Part shown: piece after piece, positions 1 through 7,631 of the stretch
Layout: each line of letters starts with the position of its first letter
How positions within the stretch are numbered: position 1 is the stretch's first letter
Assembly: GCA_001563305.1 (NCBI GenBank)
Contig: CP013703.1
Location: forward strand, 124,001-188,000
Origin: a methanogenic archaeon mixed culture ISO4-G1
GTDB taxonomy: Archaea > Thermoplasmatota > Thermoplasmata > Methanomassiliicoccales > Methanomethylophilaceae
DNA length: 64,000 bases
Direction: 5' to 3'
Notes under the pieces: generated by a model
What the model saw: the letters and a program-made list of their open reading frames with translations, nothing else
Told to the model about the DNA's origin: nothing
Database searches by the model: none
Position numbers and translations under genes: made by a program

Positions 1-321
<321 letters not shown>

Positions 322-331
322 AACCTTTCAA

Positions 332-349
332 AGGTGCCTTCGGGCACCT
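332..349 (+). terminator. Hairpin with UUCG tetraloop after gdhA
   Basis: A perfect 7-bp inverted repeat (AGGTGCC / GGCACCT) encloses TTCG and is followed by a T-rich run. It sits 11 nt after the gdhA stop. It looks like an intrinsic terminator or a 3'-end stabilising hairpin. Confidence 0.6.
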
Positions 350-541
350 ATCCTTTCTTTTGATTCGGATATCAGCTATCGATATGTGCCATCAGTCATC
401 CCGATCCCGGGAGACGTCCATATCCTTCGCGATATCTTTTCGCCGAATGATAGGGCTGCAGGGCGGTTTTTTCCTTCAATTAATTTAACCAACCTGGGAT
501 AGCCTTATTATGTTGTTAGTGAATCCACAGAATGCTAGAAG

Positions 542-557
542 ACCCTGACACCAGGGT
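542..557. repeat. Small perfect hairpin in the gdhA-purH intergenic region
   Basis: ACCCTG and CAGGGT flank a four-base loop. It lies in the 607-bp gene-free stretch between gdhA and purH, in which I see no convincing open reading frame on either strand. Its role is unknown; it may belong to the RNA-like region that follows. Confidence 0.35.
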
Positions 558-663
558 GCGGATGGAAATTGGATGGGATGTGGCAAAGCATTACAATCGG
601 TTTGTACATTCGCTGGAATCTAAACCTTAACAGTTAAATACAATGGAAAACTAATGACCTTTC

Positions 664-815
664 AAGGATGTGCCTACTGGGTTAAGATGTCGATAGTAGG
701 TGTGTCTAACCCTAACAAACGATTTACCTGATCCGAGGAGGGATCCAAAGGTCGGGTACCCCTAATATCTATCCGGACCCCGGAGAAATCCGGAGTCCGG
801 ATCCCCTAATTTTTC
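664..815 (+). ncRNA. Candidate structured RNA upstream of purH
   Basis: A TATA-like TTAAATA lies at 634-640, about 25 nt before the proposed 5' end. Two interleaved helices follow: CCTACT 673-678 with AGTAGG 695-700, and GGGTTA 679-684 with TAACCC 707-712. This is the order of an H-type pseudoknot or of two mutually exclusive stems. A hairpin at 730-745 exposes GAGGAG in its loop. The region ends in a long hairpin with a GAAA loop and a T-run. A separate TATA box for purH follows, so this may be a stand-alone RNA; an attenuating leader of purH is the alternative. No known RNA family was recognised. Confidence 0.45.
771..815 (+). terminator. Strong GAAA-loop hairpin followed by T-run
   Basis: ATCCGGAC (771-778) pairs perfectly with GTCCGGAT (795-802), and CCGGA (780-784) pairs with TCCGG (789-793). 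One C/A mismatch separates the two helices, and the loop is the GNRA tetraloop GAAA. A TAATTTTT stretch follows. It has the form of an intrinsic terminator for the upstream candidate RNA. Confidence 0.6.
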
Positions 816-861
816 TCGGACTTGTGTTCTCTGGAGCGCTCACGTCTTGCGGTCTGTGTAA

Positions 862-872
862 CCGTTATATGT
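862..872 (+). promoter_or_regulatory. TATA box of purH
   Basis: GTTATATG lies about 40 nt before ATG 905 and 62 nt before GTG 929. Transcription starting about 25 nt downstream, near 892, would leave a short leader for either start. Confidence 0.45.
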
Positions 873-928
873 CTCGAATCTATTCATCTGATGCATACAG
901 AGTTATGCATTTCCTCAACAGAGGGGGT

Positions 929-2485
929 GTGCATCTGGCTAAGATCAAGAGGGCAGTCATCAGTGTCTCCGACAAGAGCGGAATCGTCGATTTCGCCAAG
1001 GAGCTCGCCGCCACAGGAGTGGACATCATCTCCACCGGCGGAACGTATAAGTTGTTGAAAGAGAACGGAATCAAGGTCACCGAGGTCTCCGACGTCACGG
1101 GATTCCCCGAGATGCTGGACGGACGCGTCAAGACGCTCCATCCCAAGATCCATGCAGGCATCCTGGCCCGCAGGGACATCCCGGAGCACATGAGCGCCAT
1201 CAAGGAAAAGGGCATCTGCCCCATCGACATGGTGGTCATCAACCTCTATCCGTTCAAGCAGACGGTCCTGAAACCCGGCGTGGAGTTCGAGGACATCGTC
1301 GAGAACATCGACATCGGCGGACCCAGCATGATCCGTGCCGCAGCGAAGAACTATCAGTCCGTCGCGGTCGTCACAGACCCCAAGCAGTATCCCGAGATCC
1401 TCGAGCAGCTCAAGACCAAGGGAGAGCTCGATCTGGCACTTCACGAGAAGCTCATGGCCGAGGCATTCGTCGCCACCGCCAACTACGATGCGATGATCGC
1501 CTCCCAGATGAAGGAGAGGTTCATCGGCAAGTTCCCCGACTCGTTCCCGATCCCGCTGGAGAAGGTGCAGGACCTCAGGTATGGGGAGAACCCCAACCAG
1601 TCTGCCGCATTCTACAAGGACCCGTTCACACCCGGCCCCACCGTCGCGAAGGCGGAGTGCCTGCACGGAAAGGAGCTGTCCTACAACAACATCCTGGACC
1701 TGGACAAGGCACTGGACATATGCATGGACTTCGAGAAGCCCACCGCGGTGGTAATGAAGCACACCAACCCCTGCGGTCTGGCATCCGCCGACACGATCTT
1801 CGAGGCATTCGAGACCGCCTACAACGTGGATCCCCTGTCCGCATTCGGCTGCGTCATCTGCCTCAACAGGCCCTGCGACAAGAAGTGCGCGGAGATGATT
1901 TCCAAGTACTTCGTCGAGGCCGTCATCTGCCCGGACTACGAGGAGGGCACCCTCGAGATCATGGAGGTCAAGAAGAACATCCGTCTGCTCAGGACCAACA
2001 GCCCCATCGGACCGTCCGAGAGGGTCAGGGAGTACAAGATGAAGAAGGTCCAGGGCGGAATGCTCGTGCAGACCGACGAGGACGTCGTCGTCGACCCCAA
2101 GAACCTCAAGGTCATCACCAAGCGCGCACCCACCGAGGAGGAGATCCACTCACTGCTTTTCGCATGGAAGCTGGCCAAGCACGTCACGTCCAACGCCGTC
2201 GTCTACGTCAAGGGCGAGCGCGCGGTCGGAATCGGTGCAGGTCAGATGAGCCGTGTGGATTCCGCGAAGATCGCCACCATGAAGGCCAACGAGCCCACCG
2301 AGGGCTGCGTCATGGCATCGGATGCGTTCTTCCCGTTCAGGGACGGTGTCGACGAGGCCGCCAAGGCCGGCGTCACGGCGATCATCCAGCCCGGAGGAAG
2401 CATCAGGGACCAGGAGGTCATCGATGCTGCCAACGAGCACAACATCGCCATGGTCTTCACCGGATGCCGTGTCTTCAGGCACTGA
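929..2485 (+). CDS. purH: Bifunctional AICAR formyltransferase / IMP cyclohydrolase
   Basis: This enzyme catalyses the last two steps of IMP synthesis: formyl transfer from 10-formyl-THF to AICAR, then ring closure. The N-terminal third is an MGS-like IMP cyclohydrolase domain (V-S-D-K-S-G near the start, G-R-V-K-T-L-H-P-K motif). The rest is the AICAR transformylase domain, with R-Y-G-E-N-P-N-Q near residue 215 and the catalytic K-H-T-N-P-C-G near 276. At 518 residues it is normal full length. I chose GTG 929, which follows a GAGGGGGT ribosome site and gives a short lead-in to the conserved core; in-frame ATG 905 is the alternative. It has its own promoter and is followed by a GNRA hairpin. 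Use of a folate enzyme rather than the archaeal PurP/PurO route fits the folD gene further on. Confidence 0.93.
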   Translation: MHLAKIKRAVISVSDKSGIVDFAKELAATGVDIISTGGTYKLLKENGIKVTEVSDVTGFPEMLDGRVKTLHPKIHAGILARRDIPEHMSAIKEKGICPIDMVVINLYPFKQTVLKPGVEFEDIVENIDIGGPSMIRAAAKNYQSVAVVTDPKQYPEILEQLKTKGELDLALHEKLMAEAFVATANYDAMIASQMKERFIGKFPDSFPIPLEKVQDLRYGENPNQSAAFYKDPFTPGPTVAKAECLHGKELSYNNILDLDKALDICMDFEKPTAVVMKHTNPCGLASADTIFEAFETAYNVDPLSAFGCVICLNRPCDKKCAEMISKYFVEAVICPDYEEGTLEIMEVKKNIRLLRTNSPIGPSERVREYKMKKVQGGMLVQTDEDVVVDPKNLKVITKRAPTEEEIHSLLFAWKLAKHVTSNAVVYVKGERAVGIGAGQMSRVDSAKIATMKANEPTEGCVMASDAFFPFRDGVDEAAKAGVTAIIQPGGSIRDQEVIDAANEHNIAMVFTGCRVFRH

Positions 2486-2493
2486 AAATAAAT

Positions 2494-2515
2494 GACGAGG
2501 GGGAGACCCCTCGTC
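2494..2515. terminator. Bidirectional terminator hairpin, GAGA loop
   Basis: GACGAGGGG and CCCCTCGTC form a perfect 9-bp stem around GAGA, a GNRA loop, between the convergent purH and zinc-ribbon genes. A-rich flanks on one strand are T-rich on the other, so it could serve both directions. Confidence 0.6.
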
Positions 2516-2530
2516 GAAAAACCCGTTGAT

Positions 2531-2746
2531 TTAGACTTTCTTGTTCTCCTCGATCACTGCTTCCAGATCCTCGGGGATTATGGGTTTCCCTTCGGCCTTC
2601 CTCTTCATGTGGCCTCCGGGTCCTCCGCGTGCTACCCTCGCCTTCTCGATGCATTCGGGGTTGTCGCAGACGAATGCAGCGTAGACGACGTTCTTGCAGG
2701 GCCCGCCGCAGAATTCGCAGGTGTAGTCTTCAAGGTTCAGGGACAT
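2531..2746 (-). CDS. Small zinc-ribbon protein, function unknown
   Basis: This is a 71-residue protein with two Cys pairs, C-x2-C near residue 10 and a second group near 28-33 (C-D-N-P-E-C), which look like a single zinc-binding ribbon. A Gly-Gly-His/Lys-rich stretch and an acidic C-terminal helix follow. I do not recognise a family. A TATA-like element (TTTATAC on the minus strand, near 2768-2776) lies only about 25 nt before the ATG, so the mRNA is probably leaderless. It lies between purH (convergent) and the aCPSF2 gene (same strand). A protein- or RNA-binding role is only a guess. Confidence 0.75.
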   Translation of the reverse strand: MSLNLEDYTCEFCGGPCKNVVYAAFVCDNPECIEKARVARGGPGGHMKRKAEGKPIIPEDLEAVIEENKKV

Positions 2747-2784
2747 GGTTCGCTGAATCGCGTAAAAAGTATAAAAGAGGAAGA

Positions 2785-2801
2785 CCGGGGACTGGCCCCG
2801 G
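2785..2801 (-). terminator. Hairpin after the aCPSF2 gene
   Basis: CCGGGG and CCCCGG pair around a five-base loop just past the minus-strand stop. It probably marks the 3' end of the nuclease mRNA. Confidence 0.45.
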
Positions 2802-2812
2802 GGTTTCTGACA

Positions 2813-4051
2813 TCACATGTCGAGCGTGAACTCCTGGCCGGTGGTCGGGAGTATCACGTTGTAGTCTCCTTCGAGGTCTGGGAGGAACGCCTCGCGGGAC
2901 TCGGAGTGCATGATGATGACGTTGTCAGGGTCGCACTTCCTGATGAAGTCGACGATCTGACCGTGGTCGGCGTGCGCGGAGAAGTCGTACTTCTTGAGCT
3001 CGCATGAGATCTTGACGATCTCGCCGTCGATCTTCACGCAGCCCTCTTCCAGCAGCATCCTTCCGTTGGTGTCCTCCGCCTGGTATCCTACCAGGAGGAT
3101 GGCGCTCTTCTCATCGTCCTTGATGGCGTTGAGGTATCCGAGGACGGGGCCTCCGTCGAGCATTCCGCCGGTGGTGACGATGATCTCGCCCTTGATGGCG
3201 GACGCCCTGGAGTTGGCGTTCCTGACCTCGTTGAACTTCCTCTTGGCCGCCTTGAGGTGCTTGACATCCCTGATGTACTCCGGGTAATCGAGGAACAGGC
3301 GTGTCACGGACCTTCCCATACCGTCGACCCACATCTCGTATCCGAGGTTCCTGAGCAGGAGCATGATCTCCTGCGTCCTTCCCACGGCGAAGCAGGGGAT
3401 GAGGACCTTTCCGCCGCGGTCGAGGACCTCCTCGATCTTGGCGATGAACGCCTCCTCCGTCTCCTTCCTGTCAGGGTGGTAGCGCCCTCCGTAGGTGCCC
3501 TCGATGAAGAGGTTGGTACAGTCGGCGGGCTTGGCGCCTCCGACGAGCCTCTGGGCCTCCGTGTGGATGTCTCCGGAGTAGATTGTGGAGACGTCCTTCT
3601 CGAACTGGAACATCGCTGCTCCGGGGATGTGGCCGGCGTCGAGCATCGTCACGTCGAAGTGGTTGATGCTGATCTGGTCCTCGTAGGTCATGGGCACTAC
3701 TGCCTTCATGGTCCTCTCGATGTCCCCGGACGTGTAGGGCTGTGGGTAGTCCTCCGCCTTCGCGATCTTCAGCGTGTCGTACATCATGAGCTCCGCTATC
3801 TCGGCGGAGAGCGGTGTGGTGAACAGGTCGCATTCGTTCTTCCCGCATATCTGCGGGATCATTCCGCAGTGATCCAGGTGCGAGTGCGTCAGGAAAGCAT
3901 AGTCTACACGTGGCGCAGGGAGAGGGTACTCTGGCGGTTTGGTAGGGCTCAGACCGTACTCGATGAGCGCGGTCATGCCGTCCCCTTCCAGGGTCATCCC
4001 CATGCGTCCGACCATGTCGGCACCGCCCAGGAATTTGCATTTCATTTCCAT
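2813..4051 (-). CDS. Beta-CASP metallo-beta-lactamase ribonuclease (aCPSF2-like)
   Basis: This 412-residue RNA-processing nuclease belongs to the metallo-beta-lactamase/beta-CASP group. The zinc motif H-S-H-L-D-H is at residues 56-61. Further metal-site signatures include G-H-I-P-G-A, Y-S-G-D-I-H and, near the C-terminus, S-A-H-A-D-H and the H-S-E-S-R motif. The protein lacks the N-terminal KH domains of aCPSF1/FttA, so it fits the shorter aCPSF2 class, whose members have exo- and/or endonuclease activity on RNA. The start is supported by AAGGAGC eight bases upstream. Two hairpins carrying Shine-Dalgarno-like and anti-Shine-Dalgarno sequences lie in the leader. RNase J or another aCPSF paralogue remains possible. 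Confidence 0.85.
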   Translation of the reverse strand: MEMKCKFLGGADMVGRMGMTLEGDGMTALIEYGLSPTKPPEYPLPAPRVDYAFLTHSHLDHCGMIPQICGKNECDLFTTPLSAEIAELMMYDTLKIAKAEDYPQPYTSGDIERTMKAVVPMTYEDQISINHFDVTMLDAGHIPGAAMFQFEKDVSTIYSGDIHTEAQRLVGGAKPADCTNLFIEGTYGGRYHPDRKETEEAFIAKIEEVLDRGGKVLIPCFAVGRTQEIMLLLRNLGYEMWVDGMGRSVTRLFLDYPEYIRDVKHLKAAKRKFNEVRNANSRASAIKGEIIVTTGGMLDGGPVLGYLNAIKDDEKSAILLVGYQAEDTNGRMLLEEGCVKIDGEIVKISCELKKYDFSAHADHGQIVDFIRKCDPDNVIIMHSESREAFLPDLEGDYNVILPTTGQEFTLDM

Positions 4052-4078
4052 TTACAAGGCTCCTTTTTCGTATTTTGC

Positions 4079-4121
4079 CTCCTTCTGGAGGACTTTGTGA
4101 AAGGAGGTCCACAACCTCCTT
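4079..4121 (-). promoter_or_regulatory. Two SD/anti-SD hairpins in the leader of the beta-CASP nuclease mRNA
   Basis: Read on the minus strand, AAGGAGGT and ACCTCCTT form a perfect 8-bp hairpin (4101-4121) with a five-base loop. CCTCC and GGAGG then form a second one (4079-4092) with a four-base loop. The genuine ribosome site AAGGAGC follows just before the ATG. Free CCTCC arms could pair with that site, so the arrangement could control translation or be a target of the nuclease itself. The function is inferred. Confidence 0.5.
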
Positions 4122-4265
4122 GACTGTGATGATGATACAGAGCGCTCCGGCCCCATATTATAAGGATAAGAAACCCTATCTTGGTCTAGTATTTAAAATC
4201 TTATTCGAATGCATCCGACGTTCTGACCGTTATTCTGATGTCTGGCACATCGATTTTGAATGTCT

Positions 4266-4302
4266 GGCTCATTTGACTTTTTGTGTCGATTTCATATGAG
4301 CC
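4266..4302. repeat. Interrupted inverted repeat before membrane protein gene
   Basis: GGCTCAT (4266-4272) and ATGAGCC (4296-4302) form a 7-bp inverted repeat with a 23-base gap, about 45 nt before the start of the next gene. TGTCTGGC also occurs twice nearby (4239 and 4261). Possibly an operator; no regulator is identified. Confidence 0.3.
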
Positions 4303-4345
4303 ACACACCTCAACCGTTAAATCCTCAGATGGAGATATTCCCCTT

Positions 4346-5656
4346 ATGGGAAAATCTGACAGTAAGATAGGAGTAATCGCAGGATACGCAGCAGCGATCC
4401 TGTTCATTGCCGTCGCTTTCATGATGGTCCTGATGAAGGATTCGGGAGAGTCCGGAACCCTGTCATCGACGAACGCGATCGTTCTGGCGATCGCTGGAAT
4501 CGTGGCAGTCATCGCCGCAATTCTCCTCATCGTTAGGGGAGCGAGGACAATCGAGAAAGTTAGCTATGTAATGATCCTGATCATGGGAGTCTTCGCCGTA
4601 GCGAGCTATGTGCTCATCGACGGTACGAAGTTCACATCCACCATGTTCTTCCAGCTGTTCGGATCCCTGGCATTCGCGGCCATGCTCATAGGAGCAGCGG
4701 CATGCGGAAGCAAGGGACTCAAGGGAGTCATGGCGATCAACGTGCTCTTCGCATTCGTCGAGATCGTCATGGTCATGCTGCTCTCAATGGGAATGTACGT
4801 TTCCATCGCCATCGCAGCAATCACCCTTGTCCTTGGATTCTGGATCCTGGCTGCCGCATCCTTCACCGGAGGTGAGCCCGAGCCCAAACACGAGATCGAC
4901 CCCAACAGGAAGTCCGCGAAGAGGGCAATGAAGCAGCAGGAGAAGGCCGACGAAGAGGCCAAGAAGGAGCAGGAGAGGGAAGAGAAGCTGGCCAGGATCG
5001 CCAAAGAGAGGGAGAAGGAAGAGGCCAAGGCAGCGAAGGAGGAGGCCAAGAAGGAAGCCTCCATCGCAGTCGCGGCCAAGGAAGAGGCCCCCGTCGAGGA
5101 GAAGAAGGAGAACGACTTCATGTCGAAGCTCGTCTCATCCAAGGATGCCGGCAAGGCAGCCGAGGAGGCCAAGGCCGCTCCCGCAGATGGTGCGGCCGCA
5201 GCAGCATCCTCTGATTCAGCAGCCGCAGGAGCGGCAGCGGCAGGCGCCGCAGCCGGTGTGGCAGTCGCAGCGGCAGTAGCCGATGACGACGATGATGAGG
5301 GCGACGACTTCGACGACGATGAGATCCTCGAGGACACCTTCACGGACTACTCACCGGAGGCGCTCGTAAGGAGGGCCGCCTGGAACAAGGGTCTCAGGTG
5401 CAGGAGGGACTACGGAGACTACCACGTGCCCGTCGCATTCGTGAAGGGTAAGGTCGCCGTTTACGTCGAGGAGCCCGGCTCCGCGGACACCAAGGCCGAG
5501 GAGGCCCTCAAGAAGGACGGATGGGTCGTCCTGAGGTTCGACATCAACAAGGTCACCGACGGACTCGACGAGGGTGCGCAGATCGCCGACGCGGTCAAGG
5601 CCAACATCCGTGCCATCAAGGCCGCCAAAAAGAAGAAGAAATCCGTTAAGAAGTGA
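4346..5656 (+). CDS. Membrane protein with coiled coil, acidic linker and nuclease-like C-terminal domain
   Basis: The roughly 170 N-terminal residues form about six hydrophobic segments. A charged K/E-rich coiled coil of about 90 residues follows, then an Ala-rich low-complexity stretch and a run of Asp/Glu. The last 100 residues form a compact domain: R-R-A-A-W-x-K-G-x-R, then D-Y-x-V-P-V-A-F-V, A-V-Y-V-E, then G-W-x-V-L-R-F. That order resembles the Vsr/DUF559 branch of the PD-(D/E)XK fold, but the usual D of the V-D-F motif is replaced, so catalysis is doubtful. It ends in a Lys-rich tail. I chose ATG 4346 because the upstream extension looks non-coding. Its function is unknown; a membrane-anchored nucleic-acid-binding protein is one possibility. 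Confidence 0.75.
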   Translation: MGKSDSKIGVIAGYAAAILFIAVAFMMVLMKDSGESGTLSSTNAIVLAIAGIVAVIAAILLIVRGARTIEKVSYVMILIMGVFAVASYVLIDGTKFTSTMFFQLFGSLAFAAMLIGAAACGSKGLKGVMAINVLFAFVEIVMVMLLSMGMYVSIAIAAITLVLGFWILAAASFTGGEPEPKHEIDPNRKSAKRAMKQQEKADEEAKKEQEREEKLARIAKEREKEEAKAAKEEAKKEASIAVAAKEEAPVEEKKENDFMSKLVSSKDAGKAAEEAKAAPADGAAAAASSDSAAAGAAAAGAAAGVAVAAAVADDDDDEGDDFDDDEILEDTFTDYSPEALVRRAAWNKGLRCRRDYGDYHVPVAFVKGKVAVYVEEPGSADTKAEEALKKDGWVVLRFDINKVTDGLDEGAQIADAVKANIRAIKAAKKKKKSVKK

Positions 5657-5664
5657 ATTTTTAA

Positions 5665-5685
5665 GGCGGGGCCACGTGCCCCGCC
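5665..5685 (+). terminator. GC-rich hairpin after the membrane protein gene
   Basis: GGCGGGGC and GCCCCGCC form a perfect 8-bp stem with a five-base loop, a few bases after the stop. Confidence 0.55.
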
Positions 5686-5709
5686 GACCCCTTATCGCCC
5701 GCGCGTCGT

Positions 5710-5724
5710 ATACCTTAAAATAAA
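5710..5724 (+). promoter_or_regulatory. TATA-like element of the TFS-PCNA-transketolase cluster
   Basis: CCTTAAAATAAAT lies about 40 nt before the GTG start of the TFS gene, just after the preceding terminator hairpin. Confidence 0.45.
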
Positions 5725-5757
5725 TCGAGACAATGCAGTCAGTAAGAGGCTGATTGC

Positions 5758-6054
5758 GTGTTTTGCTCATGTGGCTCGATGATGTTCCCCAAGGACGGGA
5801 AGTATGTTTGTAATTCGTGTGGCGCTGTCAAGGAGATTGGCGGCAAGGCTGAGGTCATAAAGACGGATTCCAAGGAGAGGGAGACGACCGTCATCACGGA
5901 GAACGTGGCGACCCTTCCCAAGACCCGTATCCCCTGTCCGGAGTGCGGACACACCGAGGCGTTCTTCGTAATCAGGCAGACCCGTGCGGCGGATGAACCT
6001 GAGACCAGGATCTACCGCTGCTGCAAGTGCAACCACTCATGGAGAGAGTACTGA
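5758..6054 (+). CDS. tfs: Transcription factor S (TFIIS-like, RPB9/RpoM family)
   Basis: This 98-residue protein has two zinc ribbons. The C-terminal ribbon (C-P-E-C ... C-C-K-C) carries the acidic D-E pair in the Q-T-R-A-A-D-E-P-E-T loop that TFIIS-type factors insert into RNA polymerase to stimulate transcript cleavage and rescue backtracked complexes. The N-terminal ribbon starts with C-S-C where relatives have C-x2-C, followed by C-N-S-C. The only start is GTG: an in-frame stop lies four codons upstream, and GAGG precedes it. It opens a cluster with PCNA and transketolase. Confidence 0.92.
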   Translation: MFCSCGSMMFPKDGKYVCNSCGAVKEIGGKAEVIKTDSKERETTVITENVATLPKTRIPCPECGHTEAFFVIRQTRAADEPETRIYRCCKCNHSWREY

Positions 6055-6063
6055 GGCGGTAAC

Positions 6064-6798
6064 ATGTTCTGCGCAGAACTCAAGTCCGATACCCTCAAGG
6101 GCCTCGTGACCATCATCTCCACCCTCATCGACGAGGTCAAATTCACAATTAAGCCGGAAGGGATGACGCTCAAGGCCGTTGACGCAGCACACGTCGCCAT
6201 GATCGAGATGGACATCGCCAAGGAGGCCTTCGAGTCCTATTCAGCCGAGGACACGGAGATCGGTCTCGACCTCGAGAAGGTCAAGGGAGTCATCAAGCTC
6301 GCCGGATCCGGCGAGATCATCCGCATGGAGCAGGACGATGCAACCGGAAAGCTCGTGTTCAAGGTCGGTAACATCACCAGGCGCATGAGCCTCATCGACA
6401 CCACCGGAATGAGCGACCCCAAGGTCCCGCAGCTCAAGCTCCTCGCCAACATCACGGTCCCCGTGGAGGAGCTCCAGAAGGGAATCCGCGCGGTCGAGTC
6501 CATATCCGACCACATCACGCTCAAGGCGAGTCCGGAATTCTTCGAGCTGTCCTGCGAGGGCGACACAGACTCTGTCAGCCTGAAGCTCGACAACAAATCT
6601 GCGACCATCTCAACGACCTCAGAGGTCTGCAGCATGTTCCCCCCGGACTACCTGGCCAACATCATCAAGGCCATCCCCGCCGGGACACAGGTCAACATCG
6701 AGCTCGACAACGACTACCCGGTCAAACTGGTCTTCGGCCTGGCCGGCGGAGCGGTGCAGGTCGACTACCTCCTCGCACCCAGGATCGAGAGCGAGTGA
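6064..6798 (+). CDS. pcn: DNA polymerase sliding clamp (PCNA)
   Basis: This is a 244-residue archaeal PCNA. The order of conserved elements matches the family: F-x-A-E-L-K-S at the N-terminus, the G-M-x-L-K-A-V-D-x-x-H-V motif, the interdomain connector region, and a C-terminal Y-L-L-A-P-R-I-E-S-E tail. As a homotrimeric ring it tethers replicative polymerase, ligase and FEN1 to DNA. The start follows GAGGCGG. It sits 9 nt after tfs and overlaps or abuts the transketolase gene, so the three are probably co-transcribed. Confidence 0.96.
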   Translation: MFCAELKSDTLKGLVTIISTLIDEVKFTIKPEGMTLKAVDAAHVAMIEMDIAKEAFESYSAEDTEIGLDLEKVKGVIKLAGSGEIIRMEQDDATGKLVFKVGNITRRMSLIDTTGMSDPKVPQLKLLANITVPVEELQKGIRAVESISDHITLKASPEFFELSCEGDTDSVSLKLDNKSATISTTSEVCSMFPPDYLANIIKAIPAGTQVNIELDNDYPVKLVFGLAGGAVQVDYLLAPRIESE

Positions 6799-6803
6799 GG
6801 ACG

Positions 6804-7631
6804 ATGGCATCGGACATCGCCGAACTGGAGAACATAGCGAACAAGCTGAGGCTCCACGTAGTGGAGATGACGTATGCGGCACGCTCCGGACACCCCGGAG
6901 GATCGCTGTCCGCCGCGGACATGATGGCCGCGCTCTACTTCAGTTTCATGAAGCACGACCCCAAGGACCCTTCCTGGGAGGACAGGGATAGGTTCGTGCT
7001 CTCCAAGGGCCACGTGGCCCCCGTGCTCTACGCCGCACTGGCGGAGAGCGGTTACTTCCCTGTGGAGGATCTCCTCACCCTGAGGCAGATCGGTTCCAAG
7101 CTCCAGGGCCACCCCGTGCGCGGGAAGGTACCGGGAGTTGAGATGTCCACCGGATCGCTGGGACAGGGACTCAGTATGGCCTGCGGAATCGCACTGGCCG
7201 GCAAGATGGACGGCAAGGATTACAAGACGATCTGCATGCTGGGCGACGGAGAGATGCAGGAGGGTCAGAACTGGGAGGCGGCGATGTTCGCGCGCCAGTA
7301 CGAGCTGACCAACCTGATCGCGATCGTGGACCGCAACAGGCTGCAGATCACCGGCGACACCGAATCCGCGGTGGGATTGGAGCCCCTCCCGGAGAAGTGG
7401 AAGTCGTTCGGATGGAACGTCATCATCATCGACGGCCACAACATGCGCCAGATCCTGGAGGCTCTGGACAAGGCCGCGGCTGCAAGGACCAGGCCCACGG
7501 TCATCATCATGAAGACAGTCAAGGGCAAGGGCGTCTCCTTCATGGAGAACAACGCCGGATTCCACGGAAGGGCCTGCAACGACGGAGAGCAGGCCAAGGC
7601 CATCGAGGAGCTCAAGGCGGTGATACAGTGA
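6804..7631 (+). CDS. Transketolase, N-terminal (TPP-binding) subunit
   Basis: This 275-residue protein is the first half of a split transketolase: R-S-G-H-P-G-G-S, then S-K-G-H near residue 68, and the TPP motif G-D-G-E-x-Q-E-G-Q-x-W-E-A followed by D-x-N. Paired with the next gene it transfers two-carbon ketol units among sugar phosphates in the non-oxidative pentose phosphate route. ATG 6804 is preferred, with GTG 6795 as alternative, since GTGAGG serves as a close ribosome site. The stop overlaps the start of the second subunit by GTGA. Confidence 0.93.
   Translation: MASDIAELENIANKLRLHVVEMTYAARSGHPGGSLSAADMMAALYFSFMKHDPKDPSWEDRDRFVLSKGHVAPVLYAALAESGYFPVEDLLTLRQIGSKLQGHPVRGKVPGVEMSTGSLGQGLSMACGIALAGKMDGKDYKTICMLGDGEMQEGQNWEAAMFARQYELTNLIAIVDRNRLQITGDTESAVGLEPLPEKWKSFGWNVIIIDGHNMRQILEALDKAAAARTRPTVIIMKTVKGKGVSFMENNAGFHGRACNDGEQAKAIEELKAVIQ

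Noticed and set aside
884-2149. Minus-strand open frame of 421 codons opposite purH
   Set aside because: No recognisable protein features; shadow of purH codon bias. The same applies to antisense frames at 6765-7673 and 8107-9582.
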